This document shows, in pieces, positions 28,001 through 35,983 of a stretch of 64,000 nucleotides of DNA (position 1 is its first letter; each line of letters begins with the position of its first letter). The position numbers and the translations under genes are program-made. The notes below the pieces were generated by a model. That model had not been told where the DNA came from, did not search any database, and saw only the letters and a list, made by a program, of their open reading frames with translations. The stretch is from Parapedobacter soli (GTDB taxonomy: Bacteria > Bacteroidota > Bacteroidia > Sphingobacteriales > Sphingobacteriaceae), in assembly GCF_025460835.1 (NCBI RefSeq), contig NZ_JAMXAY010000005.1, positions 62,001-126,000 of the forward strand. The letters are read 5' to 3'.

Positions 28001-29096
28001 CACGGAAGACCTATCTATCCGCGCAATAGTGGAGCCCATTCGCGACTTGAATATCGAACTAACGGCCGTAAAACTGGATAACCAAAATTACACCACTTCC
28101 TTCCAATACTCGGCAGGCTCCGGCAATTTCCAAAGCCTTACTCCCGTCACTACGGGGAACTACAGCATTTCGTACCTAACTATCGGGACAGCCTTCAAGG
28201 ATCACGAAGCGTTATTCCAACAGTTTGAACGAAACCGGCAGACAATCTCCACCAGGCTCGGAAAACTCAACCCGAACTCACTGGGACAAACAGGGGCGTA
28301 TGCAGATGGCTACGGCCAAACCGCGCAAGACGTAGTGGTTAATGCCTTCTTGGCGGCTTACCGCGGAAAGGATGCTGAACGCTTTAAGCTCGGTGGCTTC
28401 CCGGATATTCCCATTCCCAACTGGAATGTCACCTACAGCGGATTGAACAACGTCCCCCTATTCAGTGAGTTTATAACGTCGCTGATATTACGTCACGGCT
28501 ACAATACCCGATACTCAATCAATGGCTATAATTCGCTGATCCGGTACGATGAGGCCGGCGGCTTCCCCTCAATACGGGATGCCAACGAGAACTTCCTTCC
28601 CGAACTCCAGTTCCAGCAGGTGTCGATCTTCGAGCAATTCACACCGCTGATCGGTTTTGATGCACGGTTTAGGAACAATCTCACGATGAACGCGGAATAC
28701 CGAAGGGCCCGTACCTTGAATCTCAGCTTGCAGAATAGTCAGTTGGCCTTGCTTACGGACCAGTCGATTGTCTTCGGCGCCGGTTATCGTGCCACCGGTT
28801 TCCAGATGCCATTCGGTTGGTTTAGTGGTGTCCGCTTGAACAATGACCTCAACTTCCGATTGGATATCTCGCTCAACGACCTAAAAACGCTGGTATATCG
28901 TTCAGACATCAACGAATCGGAGGTATCGGCTGGAAACAAGAGCATCTCTTACCGCCCTTCGGTAGATTATGTAATCAACCAACGGTTCAATATCCGCCTT
29001 TTCTTCGATAGCAACTCGGTACGGCCTTACACGTCGCAGACATTTGCGACCTCGTATGCGAACTTCGGATTTAATTTGAGGCTGATGTTGCAGTGA
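22056..29096 (+). CDS. sprA: Type IX secretion/gliding translocon protein SprA
   Basis: This is a giant 2346-residue outer-membrane protein. The only usable initiator is TTG at 22056: an in-frame TAA lies 30 bases upstream and no ATG lies between. It gives a good signal peptide (FRFLLLLLPFLVVLNNQAVG). The sequence is Asn/Gln/Tyr-rich with many beta-strand repeats and typical SprA blocks (SADISIMAQHNKNANPM, FDFDQRIQMNLTGQIGDRL, GTRSGITYVDDFENSRS). It ends with a barrel strand (YANFGFNLRLMLQ). In Flavobacterium the homologue is known to form the very large translocon pore of the type IX system. The length is close to the family norm (about 2400), so the gene looks intact. It secretes adhesins and enzymes with C-terminal sorting domains. 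Confidence 0.96.
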   Translation: MERTIRFRFLLLLLPFLVVLNNQAVGQALDSLGRDSIKLRYPLNDLPFLNLYQKKQPFDLGLPSNIEREVVFDPVTRQYVIREKLGSRLYRPPQYLTLDEYQEYESNLLKRNYWRELSDRQLTNYRQDRLIPTIYVQSEAFEKIFGSNTIDIIPRGSADISIMAQHNKNANPMFNERQRRQWGFDFDQRIQMNLTGQIGDRLKLTTNYNTEAQFDFENQIRLDYTGKDDDIIKRIELGNVSMPLNTTLINGTQALFGLKTQLQFGRLNVTGIFSQQRSQQREITIKNGAQESEFALKADEYEDNQHYFLAQYFRENFNRAMALAPIITTDVNITQIEVWISNRSNAVDDSRDVLALMDLGEYQPFNTALISPGNTRYPSTGIPGEPVQWYSNTLLQVLPADARLTQSSGAQQFFQGNGANDNYAKLTYARKLREGTEYTVNRRLGFISLNMPLNNDQVLAVAYRYTAGGREYQVGEFSTDVPVTPSQPQMLVTKLLKNEKLKTNLPIWDLMMKNIYSIGAYGVGQNNFRFNIFRIEDESGVERPAMYEGQNTQNKLWIQITGLDRLNPQNAQQPDGYFDFLPDITIDPERGRIMFPLVEPFGSDLASQFMPGAEQELIDKYTYQALYDSTKVIAQQYFPNQNRYLIKGSYESEVGTEFQLGAINVPRGSVQVFAGPAPLQEGVDFIVDYDIGRVRILNQALLQSGQPIRIKMENNQLFGLQQRTMLGGRLDYAVNDKLHLGGTIMNLTERPLTQKVNIGEEPVSNTMWGLDLSYNSPSRWLTRMVDKIPFLDTKEPSSISFYGEFAQLLPGHPRALNFAGTRSGITYVDDFENSRSFIDIKGAYNWQLSGTPQLFPEAQLMDDLQYGFNRARFAFYNIDPIFYRDINLTPKNISRSELSNHRVREVLEQEVFPLRESTTGLPIYLSTLDLAFYPTIRGPYNYTTTGVNPDGTLANPRSRWGGMFRKIDAPDFEAQNIEFVEIWMMDPFLTNPNSDGGDLYLNLGNISEDILKDGRKAMENGMSPSGDLSQIDETNWGRVPRNQPVIQAFDNDPVARARQDIGLDGLSDADEREFHSDFLSRIQGLLTSAAASELVSDPSGDNFQYFRGPELDNLNAGILKRYERFNGPEGNSKTPEQSVGVETSASTLLPDGEDINRDNNMNENEEYYQYRISIRPQDMQVGKNFISDMHTAEVELRNGRKDQVKWYQLRIPLNQFEDRVGDIRDFKSIRFARMFMTGFADTAVIRFAQLQLVRGEWRRYNAEEDNAKVIADPSMGVVPVDNSTLEVAAVNIEQNGNRQPIPYVVPPGIERQLDWGNLNNNVQLNEQSLSLEVKNLRDGYGRAAYRTATNDFRAYGRLEMFIHAEAAVGQSLQHGDFRAFIRIGTDDRYNYYQYDMPLSVTQPGTQDPELIWPEENRMNIRIAIFQEAKEARNKAMLNGQPWPYNEPFTFFDGENRVTILGQPDISKVRFYMLGVMNSLRGSEVSTPSDDGLDKSGLFWFNELRLTDFDDKGGWAVSARVNAQLADFANVTVSGSKSTIGFGSIEQRIGERSRSDDLYLDLVTNAELGKFFPADYGLRIPLFFSYTRQVGTPEYNPLIPDIELNSALANLSRNQRDSLLRATQDFTTRKSFNLTNVRKIRTNIEKPVRPWDIENFSATYAYSQHYHRDYLTEVALQKNYRAALDYTFTSSDDLMFEPFKKWIKNKHLGILSDFNFNLMPSLLNFRIDVNRIYNENTLRTNNSADNFLPAMGTLYNKNFSMNRIYGISWNLSKSLKLDFNATNYAIVDEPDGRLNGLKRDTLWENFWRLGRTTDYNHMVNITYTLPIHKLPGLDWVNVDTRYGTQFNWQTEPLLSMLSEDINMGNSIQNSRTIQVNPTFNMVGLYNKFGFIRNNTGLDASGTAAFLTGLLTSVKNINAAYTRVQNTFLPGYTPQTNVLGYDFDLNAPGWGFLFGSQRDIRQRAAENGWITTDTLQTQLYMTALTEDLSIRAIVEPIRDLNIELTAVKLDNQNYTTSFQYSAGSGNFQSLTPVTTGNYSISYLTIGTAFKDHEALFQQFERNRQTISTRLGKLNPNSLGQTGAYADGYGQTAQDVVVNAFLAAYRGKDAERFKLGGFPDIPIPNWNVTYSGLNNVPLFSEFITSLILRHGYNTRYSINGYNSLIRYDEAGGFPSIRDANENFLPELQFQQVSIFEQFTPLIGFDARFRNNLTMNAEYRRARTLNLSLQNSQLALLTDQSIVFGAGYRATGFQMPFGWFSGVRLNNDLNFRLDISLNDLKTLVYRSDINESEVSAGNKSISYRPSVDYVINQRFNIRLFFDSNSVRPYTSQTFATSYANFGFNLRLMLQ

Positions 29097-29127
29097 TGGC
29101 ACACGCCGATGCTCCCGCATGCTACTT

Positions 29128-30639
29128 CTATTTCAACAACGAGACCCGGTACAGGTCTCTCCGGCGATCCACGAGGTTTTTCACGGTACCGTATTGGTTT
29201 ACCTCTTTCAAGAGATTGAGATCCACGTCCACTACCAGCACCATCTCTGTATTCGGTGTGGCCTCCGCTTTGATGGCGTTTGTGGGGAATGCAAAATCCG
29301 AGGGGGTGAACACAGCCGATTGCGCGTACTGGATATCCATGTTATTGACACGGGGTAAATTGCCCACAGCCCCTGCGATGGCCACATAACATTCATTTTC
29401 TATTGCACGTGCCTGCGCACAATTTCTCACCCGCACATAGCCATTCTGGGTGTCCGTCAAAAACGGAACAAACAAAATCTGCATCCCCTGGTCGGCTAGG
29501 ATCCTACCCAACTCGGGAAACTCCACGTCGTAGCAAATCAATATACCGATCTTTCCGCAATCCGTGTCAAAAACGCCGACCTCGTTGCCGCCCTGCATTC
29601 CATAATACTTCGTTTCATTAGGCGTAATGTGCACCTTGTGGTACTCCTCTGTTTTACCATTGCGCTGGCAAAGGAACGACACGTTATAGAGCCGGCCATC
29701 GTCTTCAACCAAAGGCATGGTACCGGCAATGATGTTGACATTATACGATACGGCAAATTCCTGGATACGCTGTTTTATCTCCTCGGTCATGGCCGCTAAT
29801 TCGCGCATAGCCTCCGTTGTTGGCAGGTGATTAAATGGTTCCATCAACGGCGTATTGAAAAACTCGGGGAAAAGGGCAAAATCAGCACCATACCCACTCA
29901 CCGCATCCACAAAAAATTCCACTTGGTCATAGAATGCCTGCACATCTTTAAACGTACGCATCTGCCATTGCACCAGCCCTAGCCGGATGGTCTGCTTAGA
30001 AGGCGACGACGCTTTGGTCTTGGGCTCGTAGTAGATGTTGTTCCACTCCAACAATGTGGCATACTCCCTCGACTCCGTGTCGCCCGGCAGGTAATTTTTC
30101 AGTATTTTCTTCACATGGAAGTCGTTCGCCAGCTGGAATGTCAACACGGGGTCGTACACTTCTTTCTGCTTCACTTTCTCAATATACTCCTTGGGTGTCA
30201 GTTCGTCGGCATACTCGTGGTATTTGGGCAAACGGCCACCCAATAAAATCCCTTTCAGGTTCCAGTGCTCACAGAGTTGCTTACGGGCATCATACAGCCG
30301 CCTACCCAAACGTAAATCCCGGTATTCGGGATGCACAAAAGCTTCGATACCATACAATACGTTTCCTTCGGGATCATGGGTTGAGAACGTTCCGCCCGCG
30401 ATGATTTCGCGGTATGTATCGGTGATATCTGTTTTTTTCGTATCGATAATGATAGTTAGCGCACAGGCTACTACCCGACCATCCACTTCCACGCAAAGCT
30501 GGCCCTCTGGAAATAAGCCGATCAAATCCTTGATGTTCGTTCGCGTCCATAGGCTCCCGATACCTCCGTAAGCCTGATTCATCGAATCAACCAGGTCATT
30601 ATAATCTTTTAGCGACAAGTTCCTGACTTGGATATTCAT
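29128..30639 (-). CDS. GNAT acetyltransferase-carbon-nitrogen hydrolase fusion protein
   Basis: This is a 503-residue two-domain protein. Residues 1-170 form a GNAT N-acetyltransferase domain (AFVHPEYRDLRLGRRLYDARKQLCE is the acetyl-CoA pyrophosphate loop). Residues about 220-500 form a nitrilase/carbon-nitrogen hydrolase domain. The Glu-Lys-Cys triad is visible in FPEFFNTP (Glu), YHKVHITPNE (Lys) and ICYDVEFPE (Cys). The fused architecture is known and widespread in Bacteroidota; its substrate is uncharacterised, probably an amide or N-acyl metabolite. It converges on sprA with only 31 bp between the stops. Confidence 0.93.
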   Translation of the reverse strand: MNIQVRNLSLKDYNDLVDSMNQAYGGIGSLWTRTNIKDLIGLFPEGQLCVEVDGRVVACALTIIIDTKKTDITDTYREIIAGGTFSTHDPEGNVLYGIEAFVHPEYRDLRLGRRLYDARKQLCEHWNLKGILLGGRLPKYHEYADELTPKEYIEKVKQKEVYDPVLTFQLANDFHVKKILKNYLPGDTESREYATLLEWNNIYYEPKTKASSPSKQTIRLGLVQWQMRTFKDVQAFYDQVEFFVDAVSGYGADFALFPEFFNTPLMEPFNHLPTTEAMRELAAMTEEIKQRIQEFAVSYNVNIIAGTMPLVEDDGRLYNVSFLCQRNGKTEEYHKVHITPNETKYYGMQGGNEVGVFDTDCGKIGILICYDVEFPELGRILADQGMQILFVPFLTDTQNGYVRVRNCAQARAIENECYVAIAGAVGNLPRVNNMDIQYAQSAVFTPSDFAFPTNAIKAEATPNTEMVLVVDVDLNLLKEVNQYGTVKNLVDRRRDLYRVSLLK

Positions 30640-30742
30640 AACACCTATGAATTAACAATTCCCACTATAGGAATCCAGTGTTAAACGTAATGAATCATTT
30701 TGAGTGTTGCAAGTACTTTACGGCAAGCTACCGGCTATCCGG

Positions 30743-30967
30743 TCAGTCGAGTTCATCGTATTCTCCCCGTAACGCATACCACCCAAATATACATAGCCCA
30801 CCCGTAATGATGGGCATGAGGATAAACGTGTATATGATGGCCGGCACCAAATCTTCCGACCGACCACTGGAAAACTCGGGGATTGCCTGGCTTACAATCA
30901 GGTAATAACCCGACACCAGGCCGAGGGCAATCCACACAACACCTAAAATCCGTTTTACTTTGTTCAT
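30743..30967 (-). CDS. Small two-span membrane protein (possibly DUF6814-like)
   Basis: This 74-residue protein has two hydrophobic segments, about residues 6-27 (ILGVVWIALGLVSGYYLIV) and 41-64 (LVPAIIYTFILMPIITGGLCIFG), joined by a polar loop, with an acidic tail (GEYDELD). It starts 2 bp after the stop of the MHS transporter gene on the same strand, so it is almost certainly co-translated and may be a transporter partner. I associate this pairing with a small family of unknown function in Sphingobacteria, from memory and unconfirmed. Confidence 0.65.
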   Translation of the reverse strand: MNKVKRILGVVWIALGLVSGYYLIVSQAIPEFSSGRSEDLVPAIIYTFILMPIITGGLCIFGWYALRGEYDELD

Positions 30968-30969
30968 CT

Positions 30970-32550
30970 TTAGTGTACGTTTTGATTCTTATTTCTCAAA
31001 TAAAGCAACCCGATGACGAAACTCACACCCCCGATGATAATCGGGTACCAAAGTCCGGCCAGATGCGGCTTTTCATATAACAACGTATTGCCGGAGGCAA
31101 GTGCGTTTTCATTGGCAAATTGGGCCGTTGTAACCAAGTACGTGGCCACCGCGGGGAGCAGCCCCCCGAAAATACCATTGCCGATGTGGTAAGGCAGCGA
31201 CATCGACGTGTATCGGATACGGACGGGGAACATTTCCACCAGAAATGCCGCTATGGGCCCATACACCATCGTAACGTAAAGCACCAAAATAAACACCATG
31301 AATACCAGCGACGCGAACGTCCCCGGCCCGACGTGGATATGTGCCGCGGACGTGGGTGTTAGGTATTCCGCTTGGCCGGCCACTTTCACTTCCTCCTGCA
31401 CCAGCCTATGCACAGACCCGTCGGTGAAAAAGCGCTCTACGGTGGTGATCCGCAATGAGTCTCCCGTTTCTCCGTGACTATCCACATGTTGCCGGATGGC
31501 GTGTTTTTCCACCAACTCCTGTTTATTTGCCGTATCGGTCAATTGATAGATACGGTCAAATATCGGGCGGTAAGTAAGGATAGCTAACAACATACCGGCC
31601 AACATTACCGGCTTTCGACCTACCTTATCAGACAACCACCCGAAAAACACAAAAAAGCCTGTTCCTGCCAGTAGCGCGGCGCCGATTATGTAGTTGGTTT
31701 GGTCGAAATCGACCTTACATACGCTCTGCAGGAAAGAAAGGGCATAAAATTGTCCGGTATACCAAATAACCCCCTGCCCCATCGTGGCACCAAACAGCGC
31801 AAGTAATACAAACTTGAAATTATATTTCTTTCCAAACGACTCGCGCAATGGATTCGCGGTCGTTTTCCCTTCACTTTTGGCTTTCTTAAACAACGGCGAT
31901 TCATCCATGTTCCGGCGGATAAAGTACGATATCACCACCATAACCGATGAAACCAGGAACGGCAAGCGCCAACCCCAGTCGTCGAACGCTTCGGCAGACA
32001 TACTGCCCTTGGTAAGCATGATTACAGCCAGCGAGATAAACAATCCGAATGTGGCCGTGGTCTGTATCCAAGATGTACGGTAACCCCGCTTATCCGGTTC
32101 GGAATGTTCCGCTACGTAGGTAGCGGCGCCGCCATACTCACCACCGAGGGCAAGTCCCTGCAATAACCGCAACAGCAACACGATAATCGGTGCAGCGAAC
32201 CCGATAGTCTCATAACCAGGAACAAGCCCGATGGCACAGGTGGCCAAGCCCATGACCAATAGCGTAACCAGAAACGTGTACTTACGACCGATGATGTCGC
32301 CAAGGCGCCCGAAAAACAGCGCCCCAAAGGGCCTGACGACAAAACCTGCTGCAAAGGTAGCAAGGGTAGATAGGAATGCTGCTGTAGGATTATCAGGAGG
32401 AAAGAATTTGGTGGAGATAACGATGGCTAAACTGCCGAAAATGTAAAAATCATACCATTCGATAAGTGTGCCCAATGACGACGCGCCAATAACTTTCCAC
32501 AGGTTCTTTTTGTGGGCAGCTACGCCGGCGGTAGAAGAAGATTCTTGCAT
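30970..32550 (-). CDS. MFS transporter, metabolite:H+ symporter (MHS) family
   Basis: The 526-residue integral membrane protein has about 12 spans. The MHS signature is clear near the N-terminus: GTLIEWYDFYIFGSLA (about residues 23-38), then GRLGDIIGRKYTF (loop 2-3), QGLALGGEYGGAATYVAEH and WLSDKVGRKPVM (loop 8-9). A long hydrophilic insert (about residues 345-425) separates two late spans; such inserts occur in Bacteroidota members. Relatives take up osmolytes, dicarboxylates or other small acids with protons; the substrate cannot be called. A small membrane protein gene follows 2 bp downstream. Confidence 0.9.
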   Translation of the reverse strand: MQESSSTAGVAAHKKNLWKVIGASSLGTLIEWYDFYIFGSLAIVISTKFFPPDNPTAAFLSTLATFAAGFVVRPFGALFFGRLGDIIGRKYTFLVTLLVMGLATCAIGLVPGYETIGFAAPIIVLLLRLLQGLALGGEYGGAATYVAEHSEPDKRGYRTSWIQTTATFGLFISLAVIMLTKGSMSAEAFDDWGWRLPFLVSSVMVVISYFIRRNMDESPLFKKAKSEGKTTANPLRESFGKKYNFKFVLLALFGATMGQGVIWYTGQFYALSFLQSVCKVDFDQTNYIIGAALLAGTGFFVFFGWLSDKVGRKPVMLAGMLLAILTYRPIFDRIYQLTDTANKQELVEKHAIRQHVDSHGETGDSLRITTVERFFTDGSVHRLVQEEVKVAGQAEYLTPTSAAHIHVGPGTFASLVFMVFILVLYVTMVYGPIAAFLVEMFPVRIRYTSMSLPYHIGNGIFGGLLPAVATYLVTTAQFANENALASGNTLLYEKPHLAGLWYPIIIGGVSFVIGLLYLRNKNQNVH

Positions 32551-32659
32551 ATATAATTTTGATAACTGGTCAAAAAATATCCCATTCGTTCATAAATGGG
32601 ACACCATGCGACTAAAGTAATTACAATTATCCAATCCTGACGGCAAAAATTTAAAAAAT

Positions 32660-33418
32660 TTATAATTTCGACGCACTTTGATTGTCAATATACAAGATAG
32701 CATTGCGGTGCGACCGTAGCACGGTAGACGGGTACACTGGCGTAATATCCTCCTGCAGGGTATGGCGGACCGCATCGGCCTTGTTAAGACCGGGCACCAT
32801 ACAGAAAACATAATCTGCTGCCATCAATGCAGGGATCGTCAGCGTTAGCGCATGCGTCGGAACGTCCGTAATCGCGTCAAAACACTTGTCGTTTACCTGC
32901 TGCTGGCGGCAAGCCATATCCAAATCGACCACTTTCACCCAGGCCGGGTCGCTAAAATCTGCCACATGCGGATCGTTAAAGGCAATATGGCAATTCTCAC
33001 CGATTCCCATGCAAACAACATCAATCGGGTATATCTGCATCAACTCCGTGTAGCGCTTGCATTCATCGGCAGCATCCGTGGCATTGCCGTCCAAATAGTT
33101 GGCCGACCGCAATGGGACCCTGTCAAACAACCGTACCTTAAGGAAGTTGCCGAATCGCTGCGTGGCATCGGCAGGCAGGCCCACATATTCATCCATGTGG
33201 AATGCGTTCACACGCCTCCAGTCGATATCGTCGCGGCTTGCAAGTGCTTCCAGAAATTCATTCTGAGAGGGTGCTGCCGCAAAAACCATGTTGACAGCCG
33301 GTTGTTCAGCTAATAATCGGAGCATGGTATCAGCAACTTCTACGGCTGCTGCCTTACCCATGGTGGTACGATCATCAAATTGCTTGACAAGCAATGAATC
33401 TACTTCTCTATGCCTCAT
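32660..33418 (-). CDS. nagB: Glucosamine-6-phosphate deaminase
   Basis: The 252-residue protein has the NagB fold: a phosphate/substrate loop AAAPSQNEFLEAL (about residues 47-59), FHMDEYVGL (about 73-81, catalytic Asp) and GIGENCHIAFNDP (about 138-150, catalytic His, Asp in place of the common Glu). In most family members the last block is GIGxNGHIAFNEP; here Gly is replaced by Cys and Glu by Asp, so activity or specificity may differ. The reaction converts glucosamine-6-phosphate to fructose-6-phosphate and ammonia. The gene starts 7 bp after nagA on the same strand and ends the operon. Confidence 0.88.
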   Translation of the reverse strand: MRHREVDSLLVKQFDDRTTMGKAAAVEVADTMLRLLAEQPAVNMVFAAAPSQNEFLEALASRDDIDWRRVNAFHMDEYVGLPADATQRFGNFLKVRLFDRVPLRSANYLDGNATDAADECKRYTELMQIYPIDVVCMGIGENCHIAFNDPHVADFSDPAWVKVVDLDMACRQQQVNDKCFDAITDVPTHALTLTIPALMAADYVFCMVPGLNKADAVRHTLQEDITPVYPSTVLRSHRNAILYIDNQSASKL

Positions 33419-33425
33419 TTTCTTC

Positions 33426-34655
33426 TCACCTTACAGTTTCTCCATGATGGGTACCGGAAGCAACTTCGCTGGCGCTATGGATGATCTCCCCCTTTATCAT
33501 GGTCATTTTAACGTTTATATTTTCATCAAACCGCACAATATCCGCCTGCTTTCCGGTTACCAAGGTTCCGATGGAACGATCCACGCCTAGGATACGTGCC
33601 GGTGTGGCGGTCATCATCCGTACTGCGTCAACGAGCGGTATGCCGGCTTCTTTCACTATTGTTCGCACCAAGCGGTCAGTGGTTGCGGTGCTACCCGCAA
33701 ACGCTGACCGGTCGGGTAGCTTGGCCACTCCCTCTTCCACCAATACGTCCATCCCATCGGTCAGGCTACCTAATATGCTCGGTCCCTCGGGCATGGCCGC
33801 AGCACGCATCGCATCGGTAATCAAAGCAATTCGGTCTGCACCTTTTATCTTGTAGACCAACCTGAGTAACTCCGAAGGCAAATGCCTACCGTCGGCAATG
33901 ATTTCTACATCCATCTCATCGATGAGAAAAGCACTTTCTACCACGCCCCCATAGCGAAAGGCATTTCGCCTTGTTACGCCCAACATTGCCGAATATAAAT
34001 GTGTAACCAACGAATAGCCGTGTTCGAAAGCTTGGATGGCATCGCTGTACAACGCATCCGTGTGGGCAATCGACGGCAATATACCCCGCCCGCGCAACAC
34101 ATCACCGAAAGGTATGGCCCCGTTACGTTCGGGAGCAACGCTCCAGCGTGCAATCGACGATGAACTATTCAGTATTTCAAGGTACTCGGCAGGATCAGGA
34201 TCGCGGATATAACGCGGGTCTTGTGCACCCCGCTGGTCCATCGCGAAATAAGGGCCCTCGATATGCACACCCAAAAACCTTGCTCCCTTCGTATTCTTCA
34301 CCGCCGCCCGCTCATACGTATCAAGTAATCGGATAATCTCAGCCTTGGTGCTGGTCAGTGTAGTAGGCAGCATCGCAGTGGTACCAAACCGCACGTGTGT
34401 TTCGGCAACTTTTAAGAATGCGTTGATATCGTTGTCCATGACATCCGAACCGCCGCCACCGTGCACATGGATATCGATAAACCCCGGCGATATATAGTCG
34501 CCTTCAACATCCATAACCTCGGCTCCGGAGATTGCGATTTCCCCTTCGCTTACGGTCTCGATCTTACCATCGGAAATCAACAGCTGGCCGTTTCGAATCA
34601 TCCGATAAGGCGTGATGATATTACCGTTTATAATCTTTAAATATTTTTTTGACAT
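33426..34655 (-). CDS. nagA: N-acetylglucosamine-6-phosphate deacetylase
   Basis: From the ATG at 34655 the protein is 409 residues; codons further upstream overlap the transporter gene. The amidohydrolase features are in order: metal motif HVHGGGG (about residue 62), GVHIEGPYF (about 130, metal Glu), IAHTDA and VTHLYSAM (metal His residues), ITDAMRAAA (about 275, catalytic Asp). The enzyme removes acetate from GlcNAc-6-phosphate, feeding NagB directly downstream. The transporter gene ends 1 bp upstream, so translation is probably coupled. No N-acetylglucosamine kinase is present in the window. Confidence 0.94.
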   Translation of the reverse strand: MSKKYLKIINGNIITPYRMIRNGQLLISDGKIETVSEGEIAISGAEVMDVEGDYISPGFIDIHVHGGGGSDVMDNDINAFLKVAETHVRFGTTAMLPTTLTSTKAEIIRLLDTYERAAVKNTKGARFLGVHIEGPYFAMDQRGAQDPRYIRDPDPAEYLEILNSSSSIARWSVAPERNGAIPFGDVLRGRGILPSIAHTDALYSDAIQAFEHGYSLVTHLYSAMLGVTRRNAFRYGGVVESAFLIDEMDVEIIADGRHLPSELLRLVYKIKGADRIALITDAMRAAAMPEGPSILGSLTDGMDVLVEEGVAKLPDRSAFAGSTATTDRLVRTIVKEAGIPLVDAVRMMTATPARILGVDRSIGTLVTGKQADIVRFDENINVKMTMIKGEIIHSASEVASGTHHGETVR

Positions 34656-34656
34656 G

Positions 34657-35973
34657 TTACCACTTTCTAAGTTTGTGCCCCCACATGGCATAATAAATCA
34701 AATAGAGGTAGCAGGGGAACAGCACCCAATACGCTTCCCGCAGCCCCACCGTATCCGCAAAATACCCATACACCATAGGCAGTATGGCATTGCCACACAA
34801 CCCCATGATCAGCAGGGATGCGCCTACTTTCGTGAAGCGGCCTAGCCCATCGATAGCAAGCGGCCAAATACCTGCCCAGGTAAGGGAATTGGGGATTCCT
34901 AAAAGGACAATAAACCAAATGGAGATATCCGTTCGATGCCCAAACAAACTTACCTCGCCGCGCGTAAAAACAATCAACAGCGAAAGTACCGCTCCCATCA
35001 CGGTAACCACACGCAGCATATTCTTCTGGCTTATCCAACGCGGTATAACGGATATGCCCAGCACGTAGCCTACAATGGCCATCCCTAAGGTATAGGAAGG
35101 GAAAACCTTAGCCTCAATCAGCGACACCCCCATCGATCCTGCATAATTGATGATTGTGTCTATGGAAATAACCTGGGCACCCACATGGATAAAGATGGCC
35201 ACTGCGCCCAATAGTAAATGCGGGAACTGGAAAATCGATGTTTTGCCATGATTCGCCAACGATACCTCTTCCGATTCTTCCTCTGTGTCGATTTCGGGCA
35301 ACGGAGAATAACGTACGCCGACCCCGATAAGCAACAAGGCGATTCCAACAACCGTATACGGTGTGATAACCCGGGCAATGAGCTCGTCGAGAGCAGCCGA
35401 ACGGGCCACTTCAGTCATCGACTCCAGGCTATCAAAAAGGGCCTGGTCTGTGGGCCGAAGCACTGCCGCCGCGAAAAGCAAAGGTGCTACAATACCTGCA
35501 AATTTATTACAGATACCCATGATGCTGATGCGCTGGGCTGCCCGTTCTTTCGGCCCTAGAATGGTAATGTATGGATTGGCAGCAGTTTGCAGGATAGCCA
35601 GTCCCACACCGATGGTAAACAATCCGATGAGGAATATCTCGTATGTGCGCGTCATTGCCGCCGGCACAAAGATAAAGGCCCCTAAGCTCAGTGCAAAAAA
35701 GCCCACCATCATCCCCTTTTTAAAACCAACGGCTTTCAATAAATAAGACGACGGCACGGACATGACGAAATAGGCAATGTAAAAGGCGAATGCAACGAGA
35801 TAGGATTGGAAATGGGTGAGTTCACACGCGATTTTAAAATACGGAATAAGGATGGCGTTGATCCACGACAGGAAGCCGAAGATGAAAAACATTCCGGCAA
35901 TAATGACAATGGATATGGTGGTATCGCGCCGTGAGAGCGACGCGACAGCTACTTTGGTACTTGATGTTGCCAT
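34657..35973 (-). CDS. Sugar MFS transporter (FucP/NagP-like)
   Basis: The protein is 438 residues from the ATG at 35973. This start avoids overlap with the upstream oxidoreductase gene; a start at 36018 would add 15 residues. About 12 membrane spans are visible. It resembles the fucose:H+ symporter group: FFIFGFLSWINAILIPYFK near the N-terminus, QTAANPYITILGP (about residues 130-142) and GLCGNAILPMVYGYFAD (about 390-406). Because it sits in one operon with nagA and nagB, N-acetylglucosamine or a related amino sugar is the best substrate guess, entering unphosphorylated. Confidence 0.9.
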   Translation of the reverse strand: MATSSTKVAVASLSRRDTTISIVIIAGMFFIFGFLSWINAILIPYFKIACELTHFQSYLVAFAFYIAYFVMSVPSSYLLKAVGFKKGMMVGFFALSLGAFIFVPAAMTRTYEIFLIGLFTIGVGLAILQTAANPYITILGPKERAAQRISIMGICNKFAGIVAPLLFAAAVLRPTDQALFDSLESMTEVARSAALDELIARVITPYTVVGIALLLIGVGVRYSPLPEIDTEEESEEVSLANHGKTSIFQFPHLLLGAVAIFIHVGAQVISIDTIINYAGSMGVSLIEAKVFPSYTLGMAIVGYVLGISVIPRWISQKNMLRVVTVMGAVLSLLIVFTRGEVSLFGHRTDISIWFIVLLGIPNSLTWAGIWPLAIDGLGRFTKVGASLLIMGLCGNAILPMVYGYFADTVGLREAYWVLFPCYLYLIYYAMWGHKLRKW

Positions 35974-35983
35974 TGGAATCCGC

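Noticed and set aside
29093-29389. Plus-strand frames over 29093-29389 as genes downstream of sprA
   Set aside because: They lie antisense to the 3' end of the GNAT-nitrilase gene, whose catalytic motifs are clear on the minus strand.
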